Assembly: GCA_019187405.1 (NCBI GenBank)
Contig: JABAQZ010000023.1
Coordinates: 1 to 64,000, forward strand
Source of the DNA: Ignavibacteria bacterium
GTDB taxonomy: Bacteria > Bacteroidota > Ignavibacteria > Tepidaquicellales > Tepidaquicellaceae
Length of the DNA: 64,000 bases
Reading direction: 5' to 3'
Positions 29,820-39,653 of this stretch are shown piece after piece (within the stretch, counting starts at the first letter, position 1; each line of letters opens with the position of its first letter). The notes beneath the pieces are model-generated. The model made no database searches. It saw only the letters and a program-made list of their open reading frames with translations, and was not told the origin of the DNA. The position numbers and the translations under genes are program-made.

Positions 29820-30779
29820 ATGAAATCAAATAAATTATTAGACAAAAGAGTATTAATTACCGGCGCAGCCGGATTTCTCGGATCACATCTTTGTGACAGG
29901 TTTATAAATGAAGGTTGTCACGTAATAGGAATGGATAATCTGATTACGGGTTCGATGAGCAATATTGAACATTTATTTCCGCTTAAAGAATTTGAATTTT
30001 ATTTTCATGACGTAACAAAGTTTGTTCACGTTCCCGGAAAGCTTGATTACATACTTCATTTTGCTTCGCCTGCAAGTCCAATAGATTACTTAAAGATTCC
30101 GATACAAACATTGAAAGTTGGTTCGCTCGGAACTCACAATTTGCTCGGACTTGCAAAAGAAAAGAAATCACGATTTCTTATAGCTTCTACATCGGAAATT
30201 TACGGAGATCCGATGGTACATCCGCAAAAAGAAGAATACTGGGGAAATGTAAATCCAATCGGACCGAGGGGAGTGTATGACGAAGCTAAAAGATTTATGG
30301 AAGCCATTACCATGGCATATCACACATATCACGGGCTTGATGTGAGGATTGTAAGAATTTTCAATACATACGGACCGAGAATGAGATTAAATGATGGAAG
30401 AGCTTTACCTGCATTTTTTTCTCAGGCAATAAAGGGAGAAGATATAACAGTATTTGGTGATGGAAGTCAGACGAGATCATTTTGTTATGTTGATGATTTG
30501 ATTGAAGGAATATTCAGACTGCTCATGAGTGATTACATTTATCCGGTAAATATCGGAAATCCTGACGAGATAACAATTAAAGAGTTTGCAGAGGAAATAG
30601 TAAGTTTAACCGGTACTAAACAGAAGATAATTTACAAACCCTTGCCAAAAGATGATCCAAAACAGAGACAGCCGGATATAAGTAAAGCAAAAGAATTACT
30701 CGGATGGGAACCGAGAGTAACCAGAAAGGAAGGATTAAAAATCACGTACGATTATTTTAAGAAAGTACTTGGGAAGTAG
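29820..30779 (+). CDS. UDP-glucuronate decarboxylase (UDP-xylose synthase)
   Basis: This extended short-chain dehydrogenase converts UDP-glucuronate to UDP-xylose with bound NAD+. The NAD loop [16 protein letters not shown] starts near residue 14. The catalytic Tyr-Lys pair is in [12 protein letters not shown] (near 155-166). [10 protein letters not shown] and [14 protein letters not shown] are diagnostic of the UXS branch rather than generic epimerases. The 319-residue length is typical. Its last 25 codons have been copied several times into the tandem array just downstream. Confidence 0.93.
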   Translation: MKSNKLLDKRVLITGAAGFLGSHLCDRFINEGCHVIGMDNLITGSMSNIEHLFPLKEFEFYFHDVTKFVHVPGKLDYILHFASPASPIDYLKIPIQTLKVGSLGTHNLLGLAKEKKSRFLIASTSEIYGDPMVHPQKEEYWGNVNPIGPRGVYDEAKRFMEAITMAYHTYHGLDVRIVRIFNTYGPRMRLNDGRALPAFFSQAIKGEDITVFGDGSQTRSFCYVDDLIEGIFRLLMSDYIYPVNIGNPDEITIKEFAEEIVSLTGTKQKIIYKPLPKDDPKQRQPDISKAKELLGWEPRVTRKEGLKITYDYFKKVLGK

Positions 30780-31250
30780 GGGAGGTTTTTAAACCGTTTA
30801 AACGGTTTAAAAATCCTCTGCGCCTTCCCAAAGTTTTACCCGGATTAGAACCGAGAGTTAAAAAAAGGAAAGATCAAAAATCACGTATGATTATTTTAAG
30901 AAAGTACTTGGGAAGTAGGGGAGGTTTTTAAACCGTTTAAACGGTTTAAAAACCCTCTGCGCCTTCCCAAAGTTTTACCCGGATTAGAACCGAGATTTAA
31001 AAAAAGGAAAGATCAAAAATCACGTATGATTATTTTAAGAAAGTACTTGGGAAGTAGGGGAGGTTTTTAAACCGTTTAAACGGTTTAAAAACCCTCTGCG
31101 CCTTCCCAAAGTTTTACCCGGATTAGAACCGAGATTTAAAAAAGGAAAGATCAAAAATCACGTATGATTATTTTACGAAAGCACTTGGGAAGTAGGGGAG
31201 GTTTTTAAACCGTTTAAACGGTTTAAAAACCCTCCGCGCCTTCCCAAAAA
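30700..31250 (+). repeat. 139-bp tandem array built from the gene's 3' end and hairpin
   Basis: Four hairpin cores start at 30786, 30925, 31064 and 31202, giving periods of 139, 139 and 138 bp. Each core is a perfect 28-bp palindrome centred on GTTTAAAC and embedded in a longer imperfect hairpin whose outer arms are CTTGGGAAG and CTTCCCAA. The spacer in each unit is a decayed copy of the last 25 codons of the upstream decarboxylase gene (compare 30701-30780 with 30841-30917). The array therefore arose by tandem duplication of the gene's 3' end plus its terminator. It fills the whole gap up to rfbC. Confidence 0.95.
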
Positions 31251-31251
31251 A

Positions 31252-31806
31252 TTATTTCCTAAACTCAAAATCCCTTCCAATGTCACTAAACAACCCCGCC
31301 AACTTGTCTTTATCTGAAACAAGCGGTTTATCCGTCTTCCAATCAATCTTTAGATCCTTGTCTCCGTAAAAAATCGAGCGCTCATGTGTTTTGCTGTAAA
31401 CAGACGTACACTTATACGAAAATACTGCAGTATCGCTTAATACTGAAAATCCATGTGCAAATCCCGGCGGTATCCATATCTGATTGTGCCTTTCTTCATT
31501 GAGCTCAATACTGACATATTTCCCGAATGTGGGAGAACCAAATCTTATGTCAACTGCAATATCAAGAACTTTGCCGATAATTACTTGACACAATTTTCCC
31601 TGAGCAAATTCTCCCGTCTGATAATGAAGTCCCCTTACTGTATTTTTAACTGATTTTGATATGTTATCCTGTACAAAATCTGCAATAATACCGCCTGCAA
31701 TGTATTTTGTTTTATTAAATGATTCCAAAAAATATCCCCGATCATCTGCATATACATCTGGTTCAATTATAATTACATCTTCAATCTCAGTCTTAATAAA
31801 CTTCAT
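31252..31806 (-). CDS. rfbC: dTDP-4-dehydrorhamnose 3,5-epimerase
   Basis: RfbC epimerises dTDP-4-keto-6-deoxyglucose on the way to dTDP-L-rhamnose. The 184-residue cupin shows VRGLHYQ (catalytic His), GKVLDIAVDIR, and IPPGFAHGF, all family signatures. It lies 3 bases downstream of rfbA in the same direction, forming a two-gene unit, and reads into the hairpin array, which can terminate it. Confidence 0.96.
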   Translation of the reverse strand: MKFIKTEIEDVIIIEPDVYADDRGYFLESFNKTKYIAGGIIADFVQDNISKSVKNTVRGLHYQTGEFAQGKLCQVIIGKVLDIAVDIRFGSPTFGKYVSIELNEERHNQIWIPPGFAHGFSVLSDTAVFSYKCTSVYSKTHERSIFYGDKDLKIDWKTDKPLVSDKDKLAGLFSDIGRDFEFRK

Positions 31807-31809
31807 TAA

Positions 31810-32673
31810 TCAGTTCTCATTTAGAATTTTTTCAAGATATGTTTTGTAAAGTGAGTTCGGAATTCCGGCAACTATAGATTCAAACTTTTTCCGATCTATA
31901 AAATTTTTTTTTAATGCAATTTCTTCAAGACAGGCAACCTTCAATCCCTGCCGGTCTTCGATAACTCCGAAAAAATTAGAAGCCTGTAAAAGTGATTCGG
32001 GTGTTCCCGTATCGAGCCATGCCACGCCTCTCCCGATTTTTTCAACTCTCAATTTCCCGCTTTTCAAATATTCATTGTTAACATCTGTAATCTCAAGCTC
32101 GCCTCTTGCCGAAGGCTTTATACTCTTTGCAATGCTTACTACTTTATTGTCATATACATACAAACCCGGAACTGCAAAATTACTTCTTGGTTTTTTTGGT
32201 TTTTCTTCGATTGAAATAGCTTTGCCGCTGTCATCAAATTCTACTATCCCGTATCTTTCCGGATCTGTTACCCTGTAACCGAAAATGACCGCTCCATCAA
32301 TGTTATTCATTGCTCTATATATGAAGTCAAGATTCCCGTAAAATATGTTGTCTCCGAGTATCAGTGTTACTCCGTCTTTGCCGATGAATTTCTCGCCTAT
32401 GATAAAAGATTCCGCAATGCCGTTTGGAGCCGATTGAACGGCATATTCAATTTTAATGCCCAGTTCAGATCCGTTTTCAAAAAGCTTTTCATACAACGGA
32501 ATTGTTTCTTGATTTGATATAATCAGAATCTCCCTGATCCCCGAAAGCATCAGTATTGACAATGGATAGTATATCAAAGGTTTATCGTAAATTAATGTAA
32601 GCTGCTTGCTGTATATTTTGGAAACCGGATAAAGTCTTGAACCCGCACCTCCTGCTAAAATTATTCCTTTCAA
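31810..32673 (-). CDS. rfbA: Glucose-1-phosphate thymidylyltransferase
   Basis: RfbA joins dTTP and glucose 1-phosphate to dTDP-glucose, the first step of dTDP-rhamnose synthesis. The nucleotidyl-transferase motif ILAGGAGSRLYPVSK is at residues 5-19, and LILGDNIFYG and EEKPKKPRSNFAVPGLY are diagnostic of this family. The 287-residue length is normal. rfbC follows immediately; rfbB is encoded about 5 kb away on the other strand; no rfbD was seen. Confidence 0.96.
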   Translation of the reverse strand: MKGIILAGGAGSRLYPVSKIYSKQLTLIYDKPLIYYPLSILMLSGIREILIISNQETIPLYEKLFENGSELGIKIEYAVQSAPNGIAESFIIGEKFIGKDGVTLILGDNIFYGNLDFIYRAMNNIDGAVIFGYRVTDPERYGIVEFDDSGKAISIEEKPKKPRSNFAVPGLYVYDNKVVSIAKSIKPSARGELEITDVNNEYLKSGKLRVEKIGRGVAWLDTGTPESLLQASNFFGVIEDRQGLKVACLEEIALKKNFIDRKKFESIVAGIPNSLYKTYLEKILNEN

Positions 32674-32846
32674 TTATTCTTATGTTATTTTTAAGTTTAA
32701 TCAATTTATTTATAAAGCAGGAAAGTTTAAAGTTTATAATTATATCAGTTAAATTTTTTTCAAATAAATATCAATGAGCTTTTGCTACGATTTACAATTA
32801 GATTTATTATAATTTTATATTAAGCTATTTTTACAAAAAATTTAGC

Positions 32847-33371
32847 ATGAGAAAAATCTTCATTTTCTTTTTAATCTTTGCAAATACTTTTTTTATTTAC
32901 ATTTACTCGGGCTTTGCATACGAAAAGGTTTATTCAAAATCGGAAATTAATTCACTTGCACACAGGTATGTCAAAAATAATCTCGGCATTAAAAATCCAG
33001 TTGTTGTAGATATGGATTGTGACGGTGATTTTGATATTCTAAAGTTTAATAAAAATGGGAAAGTTGATTTTTACAAAAATTCCGGGAATACCGAATCTCC
33101 TTTTTTCGAACTGGAAAAGAAAAACTTCGATGACTATGAAGTGCATTCTCTGCTAAAAGGCGGTCTGCCTGCAACAATTTTTTTTGCTGATAACGACGGC
33201 GATGGCGATAAAGATGTTTTCGGTGTTTATGAAAACGGATTTGACGTGAAATCCGGAATTCAAAAATATAATGTTACTTATGCTGAAAATTCTTTCGATG
33301 TTTCACATTATACTTTAATTACAATAATTCTTGTGCTTATAATCATTCTGCTGATTGTCACAATTTTATAA
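32847..33371 (+). CDS. Secreted FG-GAP/VCBS-like protein with C-terminal membrane segment
   Basis: The 174-residue protein has an N-terminal signal or anchor (1-24), two Asp-rich calcium-type loops (DMDCDGDFDILKF near 53 and DNDGDGDKDVFGVYENG near 113) as in FG-GAP/VCBS repeats, and a C-terminal membrane helix (about 154-174) with almost no tail. The loops suggest an extracytoplasmic calcium-bound fold. Function unknown. It is divergent from rfbA, with an AT-rich 170-base spacer. Confidence 0.75.
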   Translation: MRKIFIFFLIFANTFFIYIYSGFAYEKVYSKSEINSLAHRYVKNNLGIKNPVVVDMDCDGDFDILKFNKNGKVDFYKNSGNTESPFFELEKKNFDDYEVHSLLKGGLPATIFFADNDGDGDKDVFGVYENGFDVKSGIQKYNVTYAENSFDVSHYTLITIILVLIIILLIVTIL

Positions 33372-33376
33372 TTTTA

Positions 33377-33448
<72 letters not shown>

Positions 33449-33492
33449 CTCGGTTTTATATTACCGCATTTGTCTAATCAAAACAGCTTCTA

Positions 33493-35385
33493 TTGAACGG
33501 CAAAATTAATTTTATCATAGACTTTGACAGTACTTTCATAAAAACTGAAGCTCTCGAAGAGCTTTTAAAAGTTTCTGTAAAAGATAAGAAAAACAGTCAG
33601 AAGATTTTAATTGAATTTTCACAGCTTACCAATAAAGGGATGGATGGCAAAATGCCTTTCAGAAAATCCTTAATCGACAGAATAAAAATCCTAAATGCTA
33701 ATAAATCTCACATTGACAAACTTGTAAAAAAGCTTATCAAGAATATCTCCTCGTCTGTAAAAAGAAATAAAGACTTCTTTAAAAAATATTCTGAAAACAT
33801 TTATATCATTTCCGGAGGATTCAAAGAAATTATTCTGCCTATTGTAAAAAATTACTTCATTAAAGAAGAAAATGTGTTCGCAAATACTTTTAATTTTGAT
33901 TCAAAAGGTAACATCACGGGAATAGATGAATCAAATCTCTTGAGCCATAATAACGGAAAGATTAAACAACTCAAAAAACTTAACCTGAAAGGAAACTTGT
34001 ATGTAATAGGTGACGGCTATACAGATTACGAATTGAAAAAAGCCGGGATTGCTCATAAGTTTTTTGCTTTTACGGAAAATGTCGAACGCAAAATAGTTCT
34101 GGAAAATGCAGATCATGTAACTCCAAGCTTCGATGAGTTTTTATATTTAAATAAACTTCCAATGTCAATTTCATATCCAAAAAACAGAATTAAAGTTCTT
34201 CTGCTTGAAAATATTCATCCCGATGCCGTTAAGATTTTTAAAGACGAGGGATATAAAGTGGAATCATATACCAAAAGTCTCAAGGAAGAAGAGCTGAAAA
34301 AAATTATCAGAGATGTTTCAATTCTCGGCATCAGATCAAAAACCCACGTCAGCAGGGAAGTGCTCGATAATGCAGGAAGACTTATTTGCATCGGAGCGTT
34401 CTGCATCGGCACAAATCAGATCGATCTCGATGCTGCTTTGATGAAGGGCATTGCCGTTTTTAATGCACCGTTCAGCAATACCAGAAGTGTTGTCGAACTT
34501 GCCATTGCCGAAATTATCATTCTCATGAGAAAAATATTTGATAAGAGCAATTCGCTTCATAAAGGTACATGGGACAAATCAGCTTCCGGAAGTTTTGAAA
34601 TCAGAGGAAAGAAAATCGGCATAATCGGTTACGGGAAAATAGGTTCGCAATTATCTGTGCTTGCCGAAAATCTCGGTATGGAAGTTTATTATTATGATAT
34701 CGTTGACAAACTTGCGCTCGGTAACGCAAAGAAATGTCATACTTTGCAGGAGCTTTTGAAGAAATCGGATATAGTTACTCTTCACATTGACGGAAGCAAA
34801 ATGAATACCGGATTTATTGATGAAAAAGAATTCAGACAGATGAAAGACGGTGTAGTGTTTCTCAATCTCAGCAGAGGTCATGTAGTCAACATAGACGCTC
34901 TCGCAAAATATGTTTTAAACGGGAAAATAAAAGGAGCTTCAGTCGACGTGTTTCCTTATGAACCCGTAGGCAATGATGAAGTCTTCGAATCTATACTGCA
35001 GAAACTTCCCAATGTCATTCTTACTCCGCACATTGGAGGCAGTACAGAAGAAGCCCAGAAAAATATCGGAAATTTTGTTCCCTCAAAAATTATTGAATTT
35101 GTTAACAGCGGGAATACATTTTACAGCGTTAACTTCCCCGAAATTCAGCTTCCGGAATTTCAGAATGCGCATAGACTGATTCACATCCATGAAAACGTAC
35201 CCGGCATACTTGCAAATATTAATAAAGTCCTCGCCGATCATAACATCAATATTATCGGCCAGTATTTGAAAACAAACGAACTCGTCGGCTATGTAATTAC
35301 AGACATAAGTAAAAAATATAATCCGGAAGTCATTCATGATTTGAAAAAAATAAAACACACCATAAAATTCAGAATACTGTATTAA
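33493..35385 (+). CDS. Fused phosphoserine phosphatase-phosphoglycerate dehydrogenase
   Basis: The 630-residue protein joins the last and first enzymes of serine synthesis. Residues 1-220 form a HAD phosphatase: DFDST (10-14; nucleophile Asp10) and the Mg2+ motif GDGYTDYE near 173. Residues 235-550 form D-3-phosphoglycerate dehydrogenase: GIRSKTHVS, the NAD loop IGYGKIGSQL near 380, and PHIGGSTEEAQ with the catalytic His near 514. An ACT domain follows (about 560-630; VPGILANINKVLADHNINI), the usual serine-feedback site. The TTG at 33493 is the only start that keeps the phosphatase intact. serC starts on the last base of its stop. Similar fusions exist in some Bacteroidota. Confidence 0.92.
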   Translation: MNGKINFIIDFDSTFIKTEALEELLKVSVKDKKNSQKILIEFSQLTNKGMDGKMPFRKSLIDRIKILNANKSHIDKLVKKLIKNISSSVKRNKDFFKKYSENIYIISGGFKEIILPIVKNYFIKEENVFANTFNFDSKGNITGIDESNLLSHNNGKIKQLKKLNLKGNLYVIGDGYTDYELKKAGIAHKFFAFTENVERKIVLENADHVTPSFDEFLYLNKLPMSISYPKNRIKVLLLENIHPDAVKIFKDEGYKVESYTKSLKEEELKKIIRDVSILGIRSKTHVSREVLDNAGRLICIGAFCIGTNQIDLDAALMKGIAVFNAPFSNTRSVVELAIAEIIILMRKIFDKSNSLHKGTWDKSASGSFEIRGKKIGIIGYGKIGSQLSVLAENLGMEVYYYDIVDKLALGNAKKCHTLQELLKKSDIVTLHIDGSKMNTGFIDEKEFRQMKDGVVFLNLSRGHVVNIDALAKYVLNGKIKGASVDVFPYEPVGNDEVFESILQKLPNVILTPHIGGSTEEAQKNIGNFVPSKIIEFVNSGNTFYSVNFPEIQLPEFQNAHRLIHIHENVPGILANINKVLADHNINIIGQYLKTNELVGYVITDISKKYNPEVIHDLKKIKHTIKFRILY

Positions 35386-36473
35386 TGAATAATAAAAAGA
35401 AAATTTATTTTACGCCTGGACCCACACAACTTCATCCATCTGTGGAAAAATATATCCGACATGCGCTCGATGAAAATGTCTGTTCGATAAATCACAGAAG
35501 TCAGGAGTTTATGGAAATCTTCGGCAATACAGTATGCTCTTTAAAAAAACTGATGAATATTCCCGAAGAATTCAGTGTATTCTTTTTGTCGTCGGCAACC
35601 GAATGCATGGACAGAATGATTCAAAACTGCGTTGAAAAAAATTCTCTACATTTTGTCAACGGCGCTTTTGCAGAAAGATATTTTAAAACTGCAGTTGAGC
35701 TCAATAAAAATGCGGAAAAAATCGAATCGGCTTTTGGCGAAGGATTTGATTTTAGCAATTTAAAAACAGGAAGTCTTCCTGAACTTGTTTGCATAACTCA
35801 AAATGAAACCAGCACAGGAGTCGCGTTGGATTTGAATGATATTTACAAAATCAAAAAATTATTTCCGGAAACAATTCTTTCTATTGACATAGTTTCGTCT
35901 GCCCCTTATGTAAATCCTGATTTTACAATTATAGACAGCGCTTTTTTTTCCGTTCAAAAAGGTTTCGGTCTTCCCGCAGGTCTCGGTGTACTGATTGTAA
36001 ATGAAAAATGCATTTCAAAAGCCCGTGTCATGCATTCAAAAAAAGTAGCAGGAAGTTATCACAATTTTGTTTCTCTTTATGACAATGCTCAAAAAAAACA
36101 GACATCGGAAACTCCAAACGTGCTGGGAATATTTCTTCTCGGAAAAATCTGTGAAGAGCTTATTCATTATGGAATCAAAAAAATCAGAAGCGAAACCGAA
36201 GATAAATCTAAATTGATTTATGACTGTCTCGACAAAAATTCAAAGTTAAATGCTTTTGTAAAAAGTAATGAATTAAGATCTAAGACAGTTATTGCAGTAA
36301 ATACCGGCGACAAACAAAAGATAGTTAAAAAAATGCTTCTTGATGAGGGACTCATTGTTGGTTCAGGTTACGGTAAGCTAAAAGATTCACAGATCAGAAT
36401 AGCAAACTTTCCGATGCATAAACATGAAGACATTAGCACAATTACCCAAATTTTGAATAATATGAAGGATTGA
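35385..36473 (+). CDS. serC: Class V aminotransferase, probable phosphoserine aminotransferase
   Basis: SerC converts 3-phosphohydroxypyruvate to phosphoserine with PLP. The 362-residue protein begins with FTPGPTQLHPSVE, has SSATECMDRM in the cofactor region, and has the candidate PLP lysine in FSVQKGFGLPAGLG. The ATG shares one base with the stop of the SerB-SerA fusion gene (TAATG), so the two genes supply the complete three-step pathway from 3-phosphoglycerate to serine. Sequence divergence from classical SerC leaves alanine-glyoxylate-type aminotransferase as the alternative name, but context makes SerC likely. Confidence 0.85.
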   Translation: MNNKKKIYFTPGPTQLHPSVEKYIRHALDENVCSINHRSQEFMEIFGNTVCSLKKLMNIPEEFSVFFLSSATECMDRMIQNCVEKNSLHFVNGAFAERYFKTAVELNKNAEKIESAFGEGFDFSNLKTGSLPELVCITQNETSTGVALDLNDIYKIKKLFPETILSIDIVSSAPYVNPDFTIIDSAFFSVQKGFGLPAGLGVLIVNEKCISKARVMHSKKVAGSYHNFVSLYDNAQKKQTSETPNVLGIFLLGKICEELIHYGIKKIRSETEDKSKLIYDCLDKNSKLNAFVKSNELRSKTVIAVNTGDKQKIVKKMLLDEGLIVGSGYGKLKDSQIRIANFPMHKHEDISTITQILNNMKD

Positions 36474-36650
36474 ATATTTTCAGTTAATATTCCATAATAA
36501 ACTTCAGTATAATATCGCTAATAAATTTAATATTCATTTCTTTTTTTGATTTTTGTTTTCCTTTTAAAAGTGCATTAAATTAGTTAGCTTATTCTCCTTT
36601 TAAATGTCAGCAGCAGTAAAGTTCAATTCTTATATATTAAGATAATCAAA

Positions 36651-37385
36651 TTGAAATACAGTTTAATAATTTTATTCATTGCCGTAATTTTATTGCTTCA
36701 TAAAGAATCACAGGCTCAGTTTTTCCCGAGATTTTCAATAGCAGGCGGTCCGACTATCGGCTGGCAGCTTCAGAATACGGATGATTTAAATGCTGAAATG
36801 AGAAAAATCGGAATACCGGAATTTTCAAATGACGGTTTCCTTGTTCTCGGTGGCGGAGGTTTTGTAGAATTGCCCATTAAAAGTCTCAATTGGCTGAGAA
36901 TCGGCGGTTCGGGTACAGGATTTACGGAAAAAAATACAGTTCAAGACGGCGATAAAACAAAAACCGTTTACTATTCCTACGGTGCAGGTGGTATTTCTCT
37001 CGATTATATTTTCAGACTTGGAAAAAAATTTGATATGACTTTGGGAACTTTCATTTCCACCGGAACTCTTACAATTGAAATGTATCAGAATACCCCCGGC
37101 TATGGAAACTGGAATCAAATATTTGGCGAATTACAAAACGGTTCATCTTCGGAAAATCTATCGAGAACTCTAAGCGTCAGATTCTGGTCGGCACAGCCGC
37201 AGATCGGATTCGGATTTTTTCTGATGGATTATTTATATGCAAAATTAAATGCGGGGTATCTGTTCTCGACTAACAATGATTGGGAAGTCGATGACGGAAT
37301 TCCCGTCTCAAATGCTCCCTCAGGCATAAAAGCTGACGGATTCAACGTTAACTTTGGACTTAATTTCGGATTATTCACAAAATAA
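36651..37385 (+). CDS. Probable outer-membrane beta-barrel protein
   Basis: The 244-residue protein has a signal peptide (cleavage near residue 22, after SQAQ), then alternating amphipathic strands rich in Gly, Tyr and Phe. It ends in a strand terminating FGLFTK, typical of small beta-barrel outer-membrane proteins. The start is a TTG at 36651, where the signal peptide begins. It lies 4 bases before rfbB, so the two may be cotranscribed. Specific function unknown. Confidence 0.65.
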   Translation: MKYSLIILFIAVILLLHKESQAQFFPRFSIAGGPTIGWQLQNTDDLNAEMRKIGIPEFSNDGFLVLGGGGFVELPIKSLNWLRIGGSGTGFTEKNTVQDGDKTKTVYYSYGAGGISLDYIFRLGKKFDMTLGTFISTGTLTIEMYQNTPGYGNWNQIFGELQNGSSSENLSRTLSVRFWSAQPQIGFGFFLMDYLYAKLNAGYLFSTNNDWEVDDGIPVSNAPSGIKADGFNVNFGLNFGLFTK

Positions 37386-37389
37386 CAAA

Positions 37390-38415
37390 ATGAAAAATAT
37401 ACTCGTAACAGGCGGCGCAGGATTCATCGGTAGTAATTTTATAAAGTATGCTCTTTATAATTACAATTACAATATTGTTAATTTTGATAAGCTTACTTAT
37501 GCAGGAAATCTCGAAAACTTGATAGATGTCGAATTCAACGACAAATACAAATTCATCAAAGGAGATATCTGCAATAAAAAAGAAACGGAATCTGCTGTCA
37601 GAGAAAATGAAATTGATACAATTATAAATTTTGCGGCAGAATCTCATGTTGACAGAAGTATTCTCGGAGCTAAGGAATTCATCAACACTAATGTAATGGG
37701 AACGCTTACCCTGCTTGAAGTCGCAAAAGACAACGGCATTGAAAAGTTTCTACAAGTATCAACCGATGAAGTTTACGGCTCGCTTCCCGAAGACAGAAAA
37801 GATCTTTTGTTTACGGAGAAAAATCCGGTAACGACTAACAGTCCGTATTCGGCAAGCAAAGCATCGGCAGATCTGCTGTGCAATGCATTTTATCATACAT
37901 TCAAACTTCCTGTGCTGATTACAAGATGTTCAAATAATTACGGACCTTATCAATTCCCCGAAAAACTCATCCCTCTGATGATTGCCAAAGCTATTAATGA
38001 TGAAAAACTTCCCGTTTACGGCGACGGAAAAAATGTCAGAGACTGGCTTTATGTGGATGATCACTGCTCTGCAATTTTTGAAACGCTTCACAAAGGCAAA
38101 TCCGGCGAGGTGTATAATGTCGGCGGAAATAATGAATGGTATAATATTGATATTGTAAAACTGATTTTAAATAAACTCGGTAAAAGCGAAAACTTAATTC
38201 AGTATGTAAAAGACCGTCCCGGACATGACAGGAGATATGCAATTGATTCATCAAAAATCATGAACGAACTCGGATGGAAACCTGCTTATAATTTTGAATC
38301 GGGAATAGAAAAAACCATCAGATGGTACACAAAAAATTCAGATTGGTGGAAAAAAGTAATGAGCGGCGAATATTTGAAGTATTATGAAGAAAATTACGGA
38401 AACAAAGTTAATTGA
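37390..38415 (+). CDS. rfbB: dTDP-glucose 4,6-dehydratase
   Basis: RfbB converts dTDP-glucose to dTDP-4-keto-6-deoxyglucose. The NAD loop VTGGAGFIGSNF begins near residue 6, AAESHVDRSI near 80, the catalytic YSASKASAD near 150, and RCSNNYGPYQFPEKL and DRPGHDRRYAID are diagnostic. The open frame extends upstream to 37354 inside the preceding gene, but the ATG at 37390 places the Rossmann loop at the normal distance, giving 341 residues. It complements rfbA and rfbC about 5 kb upstream. Confidence 0.96.
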   Translation: MKNILVTGGAGFIGSNFIKYALYNYNYNIVNFDKLTYAGNLENLIDVEFNDKYKFIKGDICNKKETESAVRENEIDTIINFAAESHVDRSILGAKEFINTNVMGTLTLLEVAKDNGIEKFLQVSTDEVYGSLPEDRKDLLFTEKNPVTTNSPYSASKASADLLCNAFYHTFKLPVLITRCSNNYGPYQFPEKLIPLMIAKAINDEKLPVYGDGKNVRDWLYVDDHCSAIFETLHKGKSGEVYNVGGNNEWYNIDIVKLILNKLGKSENLIQYVKDRPGHDRRYAIDSSKIMNELGWKPAYNFESGIEKTIRWYTKNSDWWKKVMSGEYLKYYEENYGNKVN

Positions 38416-38693
38416 AAGTACTTATTTTAAGTTTAAACGGCATTTCATTCTTATTTGTAAGTCAAAATTACTCTCCGTAAAAAGTTTATCCGTATGATTC
38501 TGAATTCATTGCAGAAAATGCAAAAATATTAATTATTTGAAATCGCGATTACTGTCAGAAAATGCGTAAAAAATGATTATTAAATAAAACTTGTTGATGA
38601 ATTTCTGATGCCTGTTTGATTTAAAATTGGTTTGAAATTGCAATCAGTAAAAATTATTTTAAATGTTGTAACTAAATAAAATTTCACAAAATA

Positions 38694-39638
38694 ATGTCTA
38701 TTAGAGTCAGTAACTTAACGAAATATTACGGTCAGCAGGCAGCTGTCAAAGATATTTCATTTAATATAAATACGGGAGAAATAGTAGGTTTTCTCGGACC
38801 AAACGGCGCCGGAAAATCAACTACAATGAAAATGATTACTACGTATCTCACCCCAAATTCCGGTAAAGTGGAAGTAAACGGAATGGATACCGAAGAAAAT
38901 TCAATTGAAGTAAGAAAAAAAATTGGATACCTCCCCGAACAGAATCCGCTGTATCTCGATATGAATGTTCTGGATTATCTCGAATATGCAGCTCAGCTTG
39001 AATCCGTTCCCAAAGAAAACATAAACAAATCCGTAAAAAACATGGTTGATATCTGCGGTCTCGGAGACGTTCAGCATAAAGATATTGGCGAGCTTTCAAA
39101 AGGATTTAAGCAGAGAGTAGGACTTGCGCAAGCTATGATTCATGATCCGGAAGTCCTCATACTTGACGAGCCGACATCCGGACTGGATCCGAATCAAATC
39201 ATAGAAATTAGAAGGCTCATTAAAAAACTCGGTAAGCAGAAAACTCTTGTATTGTCAACTCACATTCTTCAGGAAGTCGAAGCTACTTGCGATCGCGTGT
39301 TAATTATAAATAATGGCGAAATAGTTGCAGACGGAACTCCCGATTCTCTTCAGGATAAATTCCGCGGGCAGGTGCAGGTAAACATTGTCCTGAAAAATGA
39401 TTCGGTTGACAAAGAACTGATTATGAAAGCAGTATCTTCGATAAAAAATATCGAAAAAGCAAGGATCCTTAAAGAAGACGGAAATGTAATTCATATTATT
39501 GCTTCAGGTGCAAAAGGCGAGGATGTAAGAGAAGATATATTCAGGAAAATCGTATCATTGAATCTCATAATGCTCGGGCTTCATCAGGAGGAAACTTCTC
39601 TTGAAGATATTTTCAGACAATTAACAAAAAATAAATAA
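38694..39638 (+). CDS. ABC transporter ATPase, GldA-type
   Basis: The 314-residue ATPase has Walker A GPNGAGKST (near 36-44), the signature LSKGFKQRVGLAQAM, Walker B LILDEPTSGLD and the His switch STHILQE. A C-terminal extension after residue 220 matches the drug/gliding-type (GldA, CcmA) subfamily. It heads a four-gene unit with a GldF-like permease, a GldG-like protein and a DUF4340 protein. TTTG at 38631 followed 20 bases later by TATTTTAA could be its promoter. A gliding role is not certain: the same set occurs in non-gliding FCB bacteria. Confidence 0.9.
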   Translation: MSIRVSNLTKYYGQQAAVKDISFNINTGEIVGFLGPNGAGKSTTMKMITTYLTPNSGKVEVNGMDTEENSIEVRKKIGYLPEQNPLYLDMNVLDYLEYAAQLESVPKENINKSVKNMVDICGLGDVQHKDIGELSKGFKQRVGLAQAMIHDPEVLILDEPTSGLDPNQIIEIRRLIKKLGKQKTLVLSTHILQEVEATCDRVLIINNGEIVADGTPDSLQDKFRGQVQVNIVLKNDSVDKELIMKAVSSIKNIEKARILKEDGNVIHIIASGAKGEDVREDIFRKIVSLNLIMLGLHQEETSLEDIFRQLTKNK

Positions 39639-39653
39639 CGACTTTATATAAAA

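Noticed and set aside
30780-31250. CRISPR array in the 139-bp repeats
   Set aside because: Spacers are not unique; the whole unit including the spacer is repeated, there are no cas genes, and the source gene end is recognisable.
34973-35179. Alternative + strand frame inside the SerB-SerA fusion
   Set aside because: It overlaps the dehydrogenase domain in another frame, with no supporting features; the fusion frame is well conserved.
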